From positions 2,852 through 44,411 of the forward strand of contig ML986685.1 of NCBI GenBank assembly GCA_010094045.1: a DNA stretch of 41,560 nucleotides, given 5' to 3'. Shown here in pieces: positions 24,600-35,577 of the stretch. This stretch comes from Lojkania enalia (Eukaryota > Ascomycota > Dothideomycetes > Pleosporales). The notes under the pieces are model-generated. The model saw nothing but the letters and a program-made list of their open reading frames with translations, had not been told where the DNA came from and made no database searches. Every line of letters begins with the position of its first letter. The first letter of the stretch is position 1. The position numbers and the translations under genes are program-made.

Positions 24600-25840
24600 T
24601 CTTATAGCTTCTTTAAGTTGTTAGTATATTTAATACTCGTCTTTGTTATAGAAGAACTAATATAAGGTTCTGTATTCTATAGTTACGGCTAGTTTTTCTT
24701 TACCTACTTCCTGCAGTTTATCTTCTATAAGCTAGTTTCTTCTTTCTTTCTTTTTACTTCGATATTCCTTTACTATATATTCTAATTTCTGATAGTTATA
24801 GTACTTAATATCTTTCTTTTAAATCTTCTTTTCCTAAATCGCCTATAACTTAGGCTTCTTTTCTCTAGTAATGCTTAGATCTATAGGTCCGCCCGCGTCG
24901 GTAGCTTTTACTAAAAAGCGTGCCCTTTAGTAGTATACTTATCTTTCCTTATTTTTAAACTGGTATAGTTCGTCGTCGATTCTCTTTACTAGTTAGAAGT
25001 ATAATACTAGGTCCCGTAGTTACTCTATATATATTATTACTCTTCTTATTTCTATTTTTAATCCTCTACGGAATTTTACTATTATATTATAATCGTCCTA
25101 GGCAACTTTATTCGAGAGCTGTTGAAAGTTTAATATATATAAGGTAACAGATCTTAGTTAAACTAGGTTGTAGAATCTATTTTCTACTACTTATACTTTA
25201 TCGATATCTCCGAATACTAGTTTAAGTTTGTATTAGAAGTATACTAGGCTTATAAATATTACTTTAGTTTTACTCTTCTAGTATTCTTCTATATAGTTCT
25301 TAAAATCTATTAGGAAGGACTAGAACCAGTCGAGTGGTTTACCTATTAAGTATACTCCTATAAATAGTACTTTCTTATTCTTATATTAAATAATATTAAG
25401 GTTAGCGTTAATATAGATCCTTACTACTACTAGAAATCCTTTAAACTTAGACCTAGTTCTATTAAACTTATTAAATAGTACTAGTTTAATTCGTTGTTAG
25501 TAATATATTATTAGTAGTACTCTTTTAACTTAAGTTTTTAGATAATTCCCGCAAGTTCTATCTCTTATTTACTATTAACTATTCCTTATATTCTTTTAAG
25601 ACTTTTAAAAAGGCTATCTTAAGTCTCCTTTAGGCTTTTTATCTATTTATCTACTAGAACTAGCTATTCCTATTATTATACTAATTTATTCTACATTCTT
25701 ATAAATATAGTTATTATATCTACCTCTAAAGAGGTGGCTTTACTAGCTAATCCTAATATTCTACTTACGTGAGTTTCCTATGTTACTTACCGAAGGTTTC
25801 TCTTTCCTTATAACTAGGGTAGTCTAACTAGTCTTACTTC
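24600..25840 (-). pseudogene. Gypsy D' gag relic
   Basis: Minus-strand counterpart of the D gag. The zinc knuckle near 24755-24815 reads YYNYQKLEYIVKEYRSKK; all Cys and His ligands have become Tyr. The N-terminal coiled-coil region is at about 25590-25750. No intact start remains. Confidence 0.72.
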
Positions 25841-25866
25841 TTCTAGCCTTACAAGGGTAGTTAAAG

Positions 25867-26235
25867 TATAATAGCCTCTAATTAGCTAGGTATAGGGTAG
25901 AATAATAACTAAGAGTAATTACGTGCTATAAAGTATATTATTCTTATAAACTTATAATAGAAGTATATAAGTAGGGTATATAAGAGATATTTAAGTTAAC
26001 TATAAGAAGTTATAAAGATTAGAATTGTAAGGTTATTAAATACAATTTAATTCTCTTATTATTTCTTCTTACTTAGTTATTTAGTTAACTAAGCTACTAA
26101 GTATACTTAGTTACTTAGTTAACTAAGCTACTAAGCGCGTTATATACCTTATATTAGCCTTATTCTTTTAGCTATATAGAGACCTAAATCTTAATTAGGT
26201 CTAGTATAGGAGTTTCTATAAGAATATCTATAACA
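25867..26235 (-). repeat. 5' LTR of gypsy D' (369 bp)
   Basis: In reverse it begins TGTTATAGATATTCTTATAG, so the TG terminus is unmutated here. It ends CTATTATA at 25867. Right flank: TSD ACTCC (26236-26240). Confidence 0.94.
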
Positions 26236-26335
26236 ACTCCCCTTTTAATTATAAGTTTTTATAAGTTAGGTCTTTATATTATATTTAGATTATTTATAAT
26301 TAAGTAGTAGTTATTAATACTAGTATTAGTTAAGG

Positions 26336-26703
26336 TTATAGGTATATTAGTATAATTAGTTATTATTATATAGTAGTATTATACTAGAGATTAAGTTAGT
26401 TTAATTTATATAGTAGTATTATACTAGAAATTAGATTAGGTTATAGGTATATTAGCACGATTAATTACTATTATATAGTAGTACTATACTAGAGATTAGG
26501 TTAGTTTATATAGTAGTATTATACTAGAGATTAGATTAAATTATAGGTATATTAGCGCGATTAGTTATTATTATATAATAGTACTATATTAGGGATTAGG
26601 TTAGATTATAGGTATATTAATATAACTAGTTATTAATAGTAGTATTATATTAGGGATTAGGTTAGTTTAGTTTATATAGTAGTACTATACTAGAAATTAG
26701 TAG
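26336..26703. repeat. Minisatellite in gypsy C 3' region
   Basis: Imperfect repeats between the chromodomain and the 3' LTR of gypsy C. A motif close to TAGTAGTAYTATACTAGAGA followed by TTAGGTTAG appears about seven times. A second motif, TTATAGGTATATTAG, appears four times at intervals of about 105, 100 and 65 bases. A shorter version is in gypsy B (34965-35165), so the array belongs to the family and its copy number varies. Confidence 0.85.
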
Positions 26704-26849
26704 TAGTATTATTACTAATATTATATTAGTATAGTATTATTATAGGCGTTTAAAAATATACTTAAATTAGACTCTAGTACTTAATTAAGAATCTAGACGT
26801 AATATTATATTCGGGTTTTATTTATTTAGGTTTCTAGTATAATAATATT

Positions 26850-29800
26850 CTACAGTAGTTATCTTAGTAAAGTTACTAGCTAGATACTATTCTAGATTAT
26901 AATAGCTAGTCTATTTAACTAGGTATTTATACCAGCGTCTCTATTAATTATAGTAGAAGTCTTCTATTTGTTTAATAAGGTATTCTAGTTTTCTATTAAT
27001 TTTAATAAGTTTAGGGTTATATATTTATTAACTAAATAAATAGTTAAATAACTTAGATACTAGCTATAATAATAATATATAGAATATAGAATATATTTTA
27101 GCTAATTTAGGTAGCTTTAGTCTATAAGCGTATAAGGATACCTTTATAATAACCTTATAAAGGCCTATATTCTTCTAGTTAAGCTTTTTTAACAGTTTTT
27201 ATATACGTATATTTCTAGTATTTAACTAGACTAGATTACTAATCTAATAGTTGGGGGCTAGTACGCGCTTACAGTTAGTATACTTTTATTAGAACGCTTA
27301 TACCTAGGTAAGTTCTTCTCTAATATACTCTATAATATCCTTTATCTTATTAACTAGTCTATTAACTTTCTAGGTTATTAGAGACTATTTTAGCAGTCGA
27401 TAGATCTCTATAGGTAGTTTAAAGCCTATTTAAAGGTACTAGCTAAAGTAGGCTAGAAATAGGGAGACTTTTATTAATTTAGATACTATATTATTTACCT
27501 TAAACTATACTATTAGTAGCTATTTAACCTAATTATCTTATTTATAACTAGTAGAGGCTTAGGAAACTTATTCTATTACTATATTAATATTCTCTATCTA
27601 ACTATTAGTTTCTAAATAGAAACTGGTTAATATATATATATTAATTTATAGCTGTTTATAGAACTTTTAGTAGAAGATAGAAATAAACTATATCTTATAG
27701 TTAGATATAATAGTATATAGTAGTCTATAGTAAACCTATATATAGTAACAGAATAGTTAGATAATATTAGGAGCTTCGATTCTTACGTATAGTATTAGGT
27801 ATCTATACTTACTAAACCTATTAACTACTACTATAATATTTATACAACTTTCTAATTCTAATAGATTAGTTATAAAGTTTATAGAAATATTTTAAAACTT
27901 TTATTTAAATATAGGTAACGGTTTTAATAATTTATAATACTTCTCTCTAGAAGTTTTACTTCTTTAATATATATAATAACAGCTTATATATTATTATACA
28001 AAGTTAAATATCTTTAACTAATAGTACTCGCGCTAAAGTAGTTCTAAAGTCTTTTCTTAACTAGAGTATCTACTAGATAGTAAGTTATAGATAGCTTATA
28101 GCAGCTTAAGCTTTAGCTTATTATAGTCTAGTACTATAAGTCGATTTTAGTAGTATAGTTAGTTATTACGCTCTTTATAATTAGCTAGAATTAGAAGCTT
28201 AAATTAATAGGTTCCTTCTCTTAATAGCTTTAAGATATTTTAGATTAGATTATCGTTTAGGTATTCTTTATTAATAATCTCTATAATCGATTAGTTTACT
28301 TCTATCTATTAGAATAGTTTAGGACGAAATAATATCTATTAATAACCTCTATAGGCCTCTTCTTATATAGGCTTATTTTATAACCTTTAAATTAAAGTAT
28401 TAGACTTTTTTCTAAGTTTTCTAGGTTAGTATATAATACTAAAATTAAACCTTAATAGATATTTTAACTAATAGGCCTATTAGTAGTTTAGCTACTTTAT
28501 TATTATAAAGTATTATAGGTTCTTATAATCGCTTAATACTTCTATAAGAAATACTATACCTTCTAATTCGGGCCTCTATTACTTAAAATATTAGATAATC
28601 GCGAGTAGTTCTTTATTATATATTTTATAGTTGCCTCTAGTAGGGTTTATATACTTAGAGAAGTAGGTAATAGACCTTAGTTTACTATTAGCACCTTTCT
28701 AAGATAGTATACTAACTATTATAAAGTTAAATATATTAGCTTCTACTATTATTAGTAGTTTAAGATTAAAGTATTAGAGAATTAGTATAGAAATAAAAGC
28801 ATTCTTTAAGTAGTCGAAAGAATATTAACAGCTATTATTCTAGTCGAATCGAGTATTTTTTTTAGTTAGAGTTACTAAGGGGGAGACTTTTTATAAAAAG
28901 TTACTAATAAATTATTAGTAGAAGTTTATAAAACTTATAAAGGCTTAAATATCTTTTATATTTTTAGATTATTTCTAGTTAATAATTATCTCTACCTTCT
29001 TTAGGTTTATATAGATCTCTTCTATAATAATTATATACCCTAGGTAGATTACTTCTAACTAGTAGAACTTATACTTATCTATATTAAACTGTAGACTATT
29101 TACTTTTAAGACTTTAAAAACTAGTTAGATATACTACTTATAATCTTTTAGATTCTTACTAAATATTAGAATATTATTAATATAGATAGTATAAAATATA
29201 TTAAAGTATAGTTTTAGTATATTATTTATAAAGTACTAGAATATATTTAAAGTATTAACTAGGTTAAAAGGTATTACTAGGTATTTAAATAGCTTATAGT
29301 ATATATAAAAGGTAGTCTTCTATTTATCTTCCTTAATAATCTTTAGCTTATTAAATATAATAATAATATCGAGTTTTATATAGTACTTAGTTTTACTAAA
29401 TTAGATTAATATTTCTTAGATTAGTAGAATTAGATATTAATTCTTAATAGTAATAGTATTTAGGGTTTTATAATCTATATAGAATTAAAAACTACCTTTA
29501 AGTTTCTTTATAAAGATTATAGGTATAGCTACTAGTAATAAGTTTACTCTAATAAATCCCTTAGACAAGTTCTTATTAAGGTACTTTTTTAGTACTTTTA
29601 GCTCGTTCTAGAATATCCTATAAAGTAGACTAAAACTAGTTTACTTACTATTCTCTAGTTTAATCTTATAATTATATAATTATTATTTAAGTAACTTATT
29701 TACATTCTTATATAAAAAGATAGATAATAGGTTATAGTATTTTTTAAGTACTTTAGTAATAGGGTTAGTATATACTTTTAGGGCTAAAGCCTTATTAATA

Positions 29801-30010
29801 TTAGCTATTAATATAGCGAAGATTTTATAGTTAAATTACTAGAAGAGTTAGACTAGTAGTATAACACCTATATAATATATATTTAGTTATAATACAGACT
29901 TTAAATATTTAGACTTAAATAGGTCCTTTTAACTATAATCTTTATTTAAAGTTAGATTAGTTTTAGTTTTAGGTTCTTTTAACTAGTATAATATTTTAAG
30001 CAGCTAGTAA
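26850..30010 (-). pseudogene. Gypsy C pol relic (RT, RNase H, integrase, chromodomain)
   Basis: Read right to left. The RT N-terminal block is at about 29520-29800. The catalytic motif at 29173-29184 reads YINN instead of YLDD. RNase H lies around 28490-28740. The integrase core spans 27290-27900, including VVVNRFSKYRYL and FYLETNSQIENINIV. The chromodomain is at about 26860-27010 (RRWYKYLVK-TSYYNLE-YLA). Stops sit at Gln/Trp-like codons. It keeps the uninterrupted versions of the sites where pogo2 and C entered gypsy B. Confidence 0.9.
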
Positions 30011-31600
30011 TTATATTAAATATAGCTTAATAGGTAGAGCTTTAAATAGTACTATCTAGGCTTTAGGCTATATAAGAGTTGTAAATTAATTGCTTTAAAA
30101 TCTTCTTTTATATTAAGTTTAAGTAGTTTATAGTCTTTAATAACTGTTTAAACTACTTATTAGTAGATAGTAGTACTAGTAGATTATAAGTATTAAGTTA
30201 GGTATTAGTTAGTAGTAAAGACTAGCTATTTATTCTTATAGTCTAGGTTTATATAATACTTATATATCTATAACTATTCTAGAATTAACTAGTATTTTTC
30301 TAGTATAGTTATATAAGAATATACTATTTCTAAATAGTTTATATATAAGAGAATTAGAATAACTAAATAAGAGATAGTCCTTTTATAAAAGATTTCTCTA
30401 TTAAAACTAGTTAGGTATAAATTATATAGGAGTTATATCTTTTAGAGTTTTAGGGTATATATAAGATCTTTATAGATATAACTATAACTAGTAGCTCTAG
30501 TATTAATAAGAATATTAATATCTTACTAGACTAGGTCTTAATAAATTAAAAAAAGAGTTAGAATCTAATAGTTCTATAAATATATAGAGATTTAGTATAG
30601 ATAGAGTTTTAAGAAGTAATTTACTTCTAGAATAGACCTTTTAGCAATATTCTAGTTAGTAAAACTAACTATATTTAGGAGTAAGAAGAATAGCTTTATC
30701 TATAAGATAATAAGCGTATTAAGGATTGGTTAGAGAATCGGTTAGAAGATTAAAAGTAGGATCTATAGGGTATAGTAGGGCTCTAAAACTCTTAATAGAT
30801 TAATAGTAGAAAGACGCTGCATTCTAGTAAAATATATTTCTTACTACTATACTTATAATAGCGTTCTTTATAGCAGCGCCTTTTTTATTTATTAGAGCCT
30901 ATAGGTATATAATTAGAAGTATTAAATTTTATAGTATTTAAGTTCTTTTAGTAAGTAGTATAATACTTTAGTTATTTATAGTAGTTGTCGGGTAGGTAAT
31001 ATAGGTTAGTATTATATAGGAAAATTAGGTTAGTATAGTTATTTAAGGTGCTAGATATTATAATACTAATTATAACACAGCGGAGCTTATTAGAGAGAGA
31101 ATATTAGAGATATACGATTTATCCAGTCTTATTTAGTTAAGTATCTATAATTAGGCGTTAGAATTTAGTAAAGTAAGTAGAGAACCTACTTTAACTTTAT
31201 TTTAAGGTCTCTAACTTACTCTATACTATAGTCTCCTTATTCTAGTCGCTATAGGTAGATTCTAAAAAGGCGACTAAGCTATCTATAGAGTTAATACCCT
31301 TATCTATTAATAGGTTAACTAATATTACTAAGTCTTATTTTAGATAAAAATAGATATATAGAAAGTAGGTATATTTAGTTAAATATTAGTTAGTATTTTC
31401 TTCTAGTTTATAGCGGAGCTTTCTAATAAAATATAAAAGCTCTAAGCGTTTACTAGAAAATATTAGAAGGTTAAGTAAGTAGTTAAAATAGAAATATAGG
31501 TTATATATAGTTTTAAGCGGATTAGAAGTTAATATAGGTATTTATTTAGAAGTTAGGGTTATAGGCTAAATCGGGCTAAGAGCGGGTAATAGTTCTATTA
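30011..31600 (-). pseudogene. Gypsy C gag and protease region relic
   Basis: The capsid-like part is at about 31180-31560 on the minus strand, matching B gag (GINSIDSLV near 31270-31290). The zinc knuckle is at about 30819-30875 (YYKYSSKKYILLEC), with only the last Cys intact. The protease region, 30011-30780, is degraded, as in B. The site corresponding to the gypsy A insertion in B (31491-31495) is unbroken here. Confidence 0.78.
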
Positions 31601-31825
31601 CTATTAATATACTAGTAGCTAGTAGAGGAGTAGTTATTTAGCGGCTACTAAATTCCCTTTATATCGTTTTAAAGTCTAACTTATAGTAGTTCTCCTAGAT
31701 TATTAAGGCCTCTACTAGTATCTTATTCTTCTACTATAAAGAGACCAGCTTACTCTAGATCTCTTTAAATATACTAATAAGCGCGTTCTTATCTATAGTA
31801 TATAATAGTAGATAATATAATATAA
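31601..31825 (-). other. Gypsy C leader between 5' LTR and gag
   Basis: About 225 bases next to the 5' LTR. The start codon of gag and the primer-binding site should be here, but RIP has removed anything I could assign. Confidence 0.5.
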
Positions 31826-32128
31826 TATTACGGACGCTTATATATAATTAGTTAATTATACTTTAGGCAGTTAACTCTATTACTATATACTATATATAAA
31901 TATTAAAACATTATATAAAGAATAGAAATATCTATATTATATAGGTTTTTATAAGAGCTAGGTCTATACTACTATATAGGCTAGCTAGATCAGCAAAACC
32001 TTCCTCTATTAAAGTTAAGATAAGTTGGTTATATTCTAGCTAGCAGTTAATAGCTGTTACTAGCAGCTGGTTCGGATATTATATTAAGAGTAGTATAGCT
32101 ATAGAGGTATTACGGTATTACTATAATA
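31826..32128 (-). repeat. 5' LTR of gypsy C (303 bp)
   Basis: Plus-strand ends are TATTACGGACG and ACTATAATA, that is TGTTA and TAACA before RIP. It keeps more G and C (CAGCTGGTTCGGATATT near 32065) than the other two LTRs of the family. TSD CTAGT follows at 32129-32133. Confidence 0.94.
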
Positions 32129-32133
32129 CTAGT

Positions 32134-34870
32134 AGCTATATTTATAATCTTTATAAAGAAACTTAAAGGTAGTGTCTAATTCTATATAAACTATAGAACC
32201 CTAAATACTATTACTATTAAAAACTAATACCTAATTCTACTAATTTAAGAAATATTAACCTAATTTAATAAAACTAAATACTATATAAAACTTATTATTA
32301 TTACTATATTTAATAAGTTAAAGATTATTAAAATAGATAAATAGAAAACTACTTTTTATATATATTATAGGCTGTTTAAATATTTAATAATACCCTTTAA
32401 CCTAGTTAATACTTTAAGTATATTTTAGTATTTTATAAATAATATATTAAAATTATATTTTAATATATTTTATACTACCTATATTAATAATATTCTAATA
32501 TTTAGTAAGAATCTAAAAGATTATAAATAGTATATTTAGCTAGTCTTTAAAACTTTAAAAGCGAATAGTTTACAGCTTAATATAGATAAATATAAGTTCT
32601 ACTAGTTAGAAGTAACCTACTTAGGGTATATAATTACTATAGAAGAGATTTATATAGACTTAAAGAAGGTAGAGATAATTATTAACTAGAAATATTCTAA
32701 GAATATAAAAGATATTTAAACTTTTATAAGCTTTATAAACTTCTACTACTAATTTATTAGTAACTTCTTATAGAAAGTTTCCCCCTTAGTAGCTTTAACT
32801 AAGAAGAATACTTAATTCGACTAGAATAATAGCTATTAATATTTCTTTAACTACTTAAAGGATACTTTTATCTCTATACTAATTCTCTAATACTTTAACT
32901 CTAAACTACTAATAGTAGTAGAAGCTAATATATCTAATTTTATAATAGTTGGTATACTATTTTAGAAAGGTACTAATAGTAAATTAAGACTTATTACCTA
33001 TTTCTTTAAGTATATAAACTCTACTAAATATAACTATAAGATATATAATAAGGAACTACTTATAATTATCTAATATTTTAAGTAATAGAGGCCTAAATTA
33101 AAAGGTATAGTATTTTTTATAAAAGTATTAAGCGATTATAAAATCCTATAATACTTTATAATAATAAAGTAGTTAAGCTACTAATAGGTCTATTAGTTAG
33201 AATATCTATTAAGGTTTAACTTTAGTATTATATATTAACCTAGAAAATTTAGAGAGAAGTCTAATACTTCAACTTAAAGGTTATAAGATAAGCTTATATA
33301 AGAAAAGGCTTATAGAAGTTATTAATAGATATTACTTCGTCCTAAACTATTCTAATAGATAGAAGTAGACTAACTAATTATAGAGATTATTAATAAAGAA
33401 TATCTAAATAATAATCTAATCTAAAATACTCTAAAGTTATTAAAAGAAAAAGCCTATTAATCTAAACTTTTAATTTTAGCTAACTATAAAACGTATAATA
33501 ATTAACTATACTATTAAAATTAACTTATAATATTAAACTATAATAAGCTAAAGCTTAAACTGCTATAAGCCGTCTATAATTTACTATCTAGTAGATATTC
33601 TAGTTAAAGAAAGACTTTAGAACTACTCAAGTATAAGTACTATTAGTTAAAGATATTTAACTTAGTATAATAATATATAGACTATTATTATATATACTAA
33701 AGAAGTAAAGCTTTTAAAGAGAAGTATTATAGATTACTAAAACTATTATCTATACTTAAATAAAGGTTTTAAAATATTTCTATAGACTTTATAACTAATC
33801 TATTAGAATTAGAAGGTTGTATAAATATTATAGTAGTAGTTAATAGACTTAATAAGTATAGATATCTAATACTATATATAAGAATTAAAACTTCTAATAT
33901 TATCTAACTATTCTGTTACTATATATAGGTTTACTATAGACTACTATATACTATTATATCTAACTGTAAGATATAGTTTATTTCTACCTTCTACTAAAAG
34001 CTCTATAGATAGCTATAAATTAATATATATATATTAACTAGCTTTTATCTAGAGATTAATAGCTAGATAGAGAATACTAATATAGTAATAGAATAAGTTC
34101 TCTAAGTCTATACTAGCTATAAATAAGATAACTAGGTTAAATAGCTACTAATAGTATAGTTTAAAGCGAATAATATAGTATTTAAATTAATAAAAGTCTT
34201 TCTATTTCTAGTCTATTTTAGCTAGTACCTTTAAATAGGCTTTAAGCCGCCTATAAGGATCTATTAACCGCTAAAATAGTCCCTAATAGTTTAGAAAGCT
34301 AATAGACTAGTTAATAAGATAAAGGATATTATAGAGTATATTAGAGAAGAACTTACCTAAGTATAAGCGTTCTAATAAAAGTATACTAACTATAAGTACG
34401 TACCAGCCTTTAACTACTAGATTAGTAATCTAGTCTAGCTAGATGCTAAAAATATATATATATAAAGACTGTTAAAAAAACTTAACTAGAAGAATATAAG
34501 CTTTTATAAAGTTATTATAAAGGTATTCTTATATATTTATAAATTAAAGCTACCTAAATTAGCTAAAATATATCCTATATTCTATATATTACTATTATAA
34601 CTAGTATCTAAGTTATCTAACTACTTATCTAATTAATAAATATATAACCCTAAACCTATTAAAATTAATAGAAAATTGGAATACCTTATTAAGTAAATAG
34701 AAGACCTCTACTATAACTAATAGAGATACTAGTATAAATACCTAGTTAAGTAGACTAGCTATTATAACCTAGAATAGTACCTAGCTAGTAACTTTACTAA
34801 GATAACTACTATAGAAGATTATTATATTAGAAACCTAAATAAATAAGATCTAAATATAATATTATATCTA
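32134..34870 (+). pseudogene. Gypsy B pol, main part (RT to chromodomain)
   Basis: Continues the RT that broke off at 10837. It starts VAIFIIFIKKL. The catalytic YLDD reads YINN at 32480-32491, the same change as in gypsy C. RNase H is at about 32915-33220 (VVVEANISNFIIVGIL; NYKIYNKELLTII). The integrase core spans about 33770-34300 (VVVNRLNKY; then a region ending NIVSKLIKV-like near 34170). A chromodomain is at about 34690-34860. Stops are at Gln/Trp positions. Confidence 0.9.
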
Positions 34871-34964
34871 GATTTTTAATTAGATACTAAAATCTAATCT
34901 AAGTATATTTTTAGACGCTTATAATAATACTATACTAATATAATACTAGTAATAATACTACTAC

Positions 34965-35165
34965 TAATTTTTAGTATAGTACTACTATATAAATTAAACT
35001 AACTTAATCTCTAGTATAGTATTACTATATAAACTAAACCGACCTAATTTCTAGTATAATACTACTATATAATAATAACTAGTTATACTAATATACCTAT
35101 AACCTAATCTAATCTCTAGTATAGTACTACTATACGATAATAATTAATCGCGTTAATATACTTAT
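34965..35165. repeat. Minisatellite in gypsy B 3' region
   Basis: A shorter array of the same motifs as 26336-26703, in reverse. Units resemble CTAACCTAATCTCTAGTATA followed by GTACTACTATATA, present about four times. Confidence 0.82.
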
Positions 35166-35269
35166 AATCTTAACTAATACTAGTATTAATAACTACTACT
35201 TAATTATAAATAACCTGAATATAATATAAAGACCTAATTTATAGAAGTTTATAACTAAGAGAGGAGTAT

Positions 35270-35572
35270 TATTATAGTAATATTATAATACCTCTATACT
35301 TATACTACCCTTACTATAATACTTAAACTAGCTGCTAGTAATAGCTATTAGCTACTAGTTAGAATATAACTAACTTATCTTAACTATAATAGAGGAAGGT
35401 TTTACTAACCCAGCTAGCTTATATAGTAGTATAGACCTAGCCTCTATAAAAACCTATATAATATGGATATCTCTATTCTTTATATAATATTTTAATATTT
35501 ATATATAGTATATAATAATAGAGTTAACTACTTAAAGTATAATTAACTAACTATATATAAACATCTATAATA
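35270..35572 (+). repeat. 3' LTR of gypsy B (303 bp)
   Basis: Starts TATTATAGTAATATTATAAT and ends ATCTATAATA. It is uninterrupted and so serves as the empty-site reference for gypsy D (TATAA) and, with its flank GAGGAGTAT, for gypsy D'. The next bases ATATA (35573-35577) are the expected TSD; the partner should lie left of the window. Confidence 0.94.
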
Positions 35573-35577
35573 ATATA

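Larger units (their letters stand above)
18008..26235 (-). mobile_element. Gypsy D': second copy of the D family, minus strand, assembly-inflated
   Basis: Flanked by the TSD ACTCC (18003-18007 and 26236-26240). Its LTRs are 369 bases each (18008-18376 and 25867-26235), about ten longer than in D. As given, it is 8228 bases, but 1358 of these come from a duplicated block plus Ns at 20645-20654; without it the length is 6870, close to the 6855 of D. Order from right to left: 5' LTR, gag, pol, accessory region, 3' LTR. It is inserted in the polypurine tract of gypsy C. Confidence 0.94.
10838..32128 (-). mobile_element. Gypsy C: complete Ty3/gypsy element on minus strand, host of D and D'
   Basis: A full-length copy of the B family in the opposite orientation, inserted in the RT of B. 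TSD CTAGT at 10833-10837 and 32129-32133. The 5' LTR is on the right (31826-32128). The 3' LTR is on the left (10838-11110 plus 17971-18000). Both LTRs are 303 bases and begin TGTTA-type and end TAACA-type after allowing for RIP. Without gypsy D and D' and their TSDs the element is 6198 bases. Order on the minus strand: gag, protease region, RT, RNase H, integrase, chromodomain, minisatellite, polypurine tract. D lies inside the 3' LTR. D' lies 7 bases inside its inner edge, within the polypurine tract. Confidence 0.94.
6961..35572 (+). mobile_element. Gypsy B: Ty3/gypsy chromovirus split by gypsy A, pogo2 and gypsy C
   Basis: One retrotransposon in three visible pieces: 6961-8677, 10561-10837 and 32129-35572. 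Without its inserts the visible part is about 5.4 kb. Adding the roughly 630 bases present in gypsy C upstream of the equivalent of 6961 gives about 6.1 kb, close to the 6198 bases of C. Its 5' LTR and gag start therefore probably lie left of the window, beyond gypsy A. The inserts have TSDs, and the matching sites are unbroken in gypsy C: 31491-31495 for A, 29806-29807 for pogo2 and 29531-29535 for C. B itself is inserted in the helicase relic; ATATA follows its 3' LTR. Confidence 0.9.

Noticed and set aside
26336..26703. CRISPR-like array
   Set aside because: Repeats are imperfect, spacing is uneven, spacers are repeats themselves, and the same array lies in another copy of the retrotransposon.
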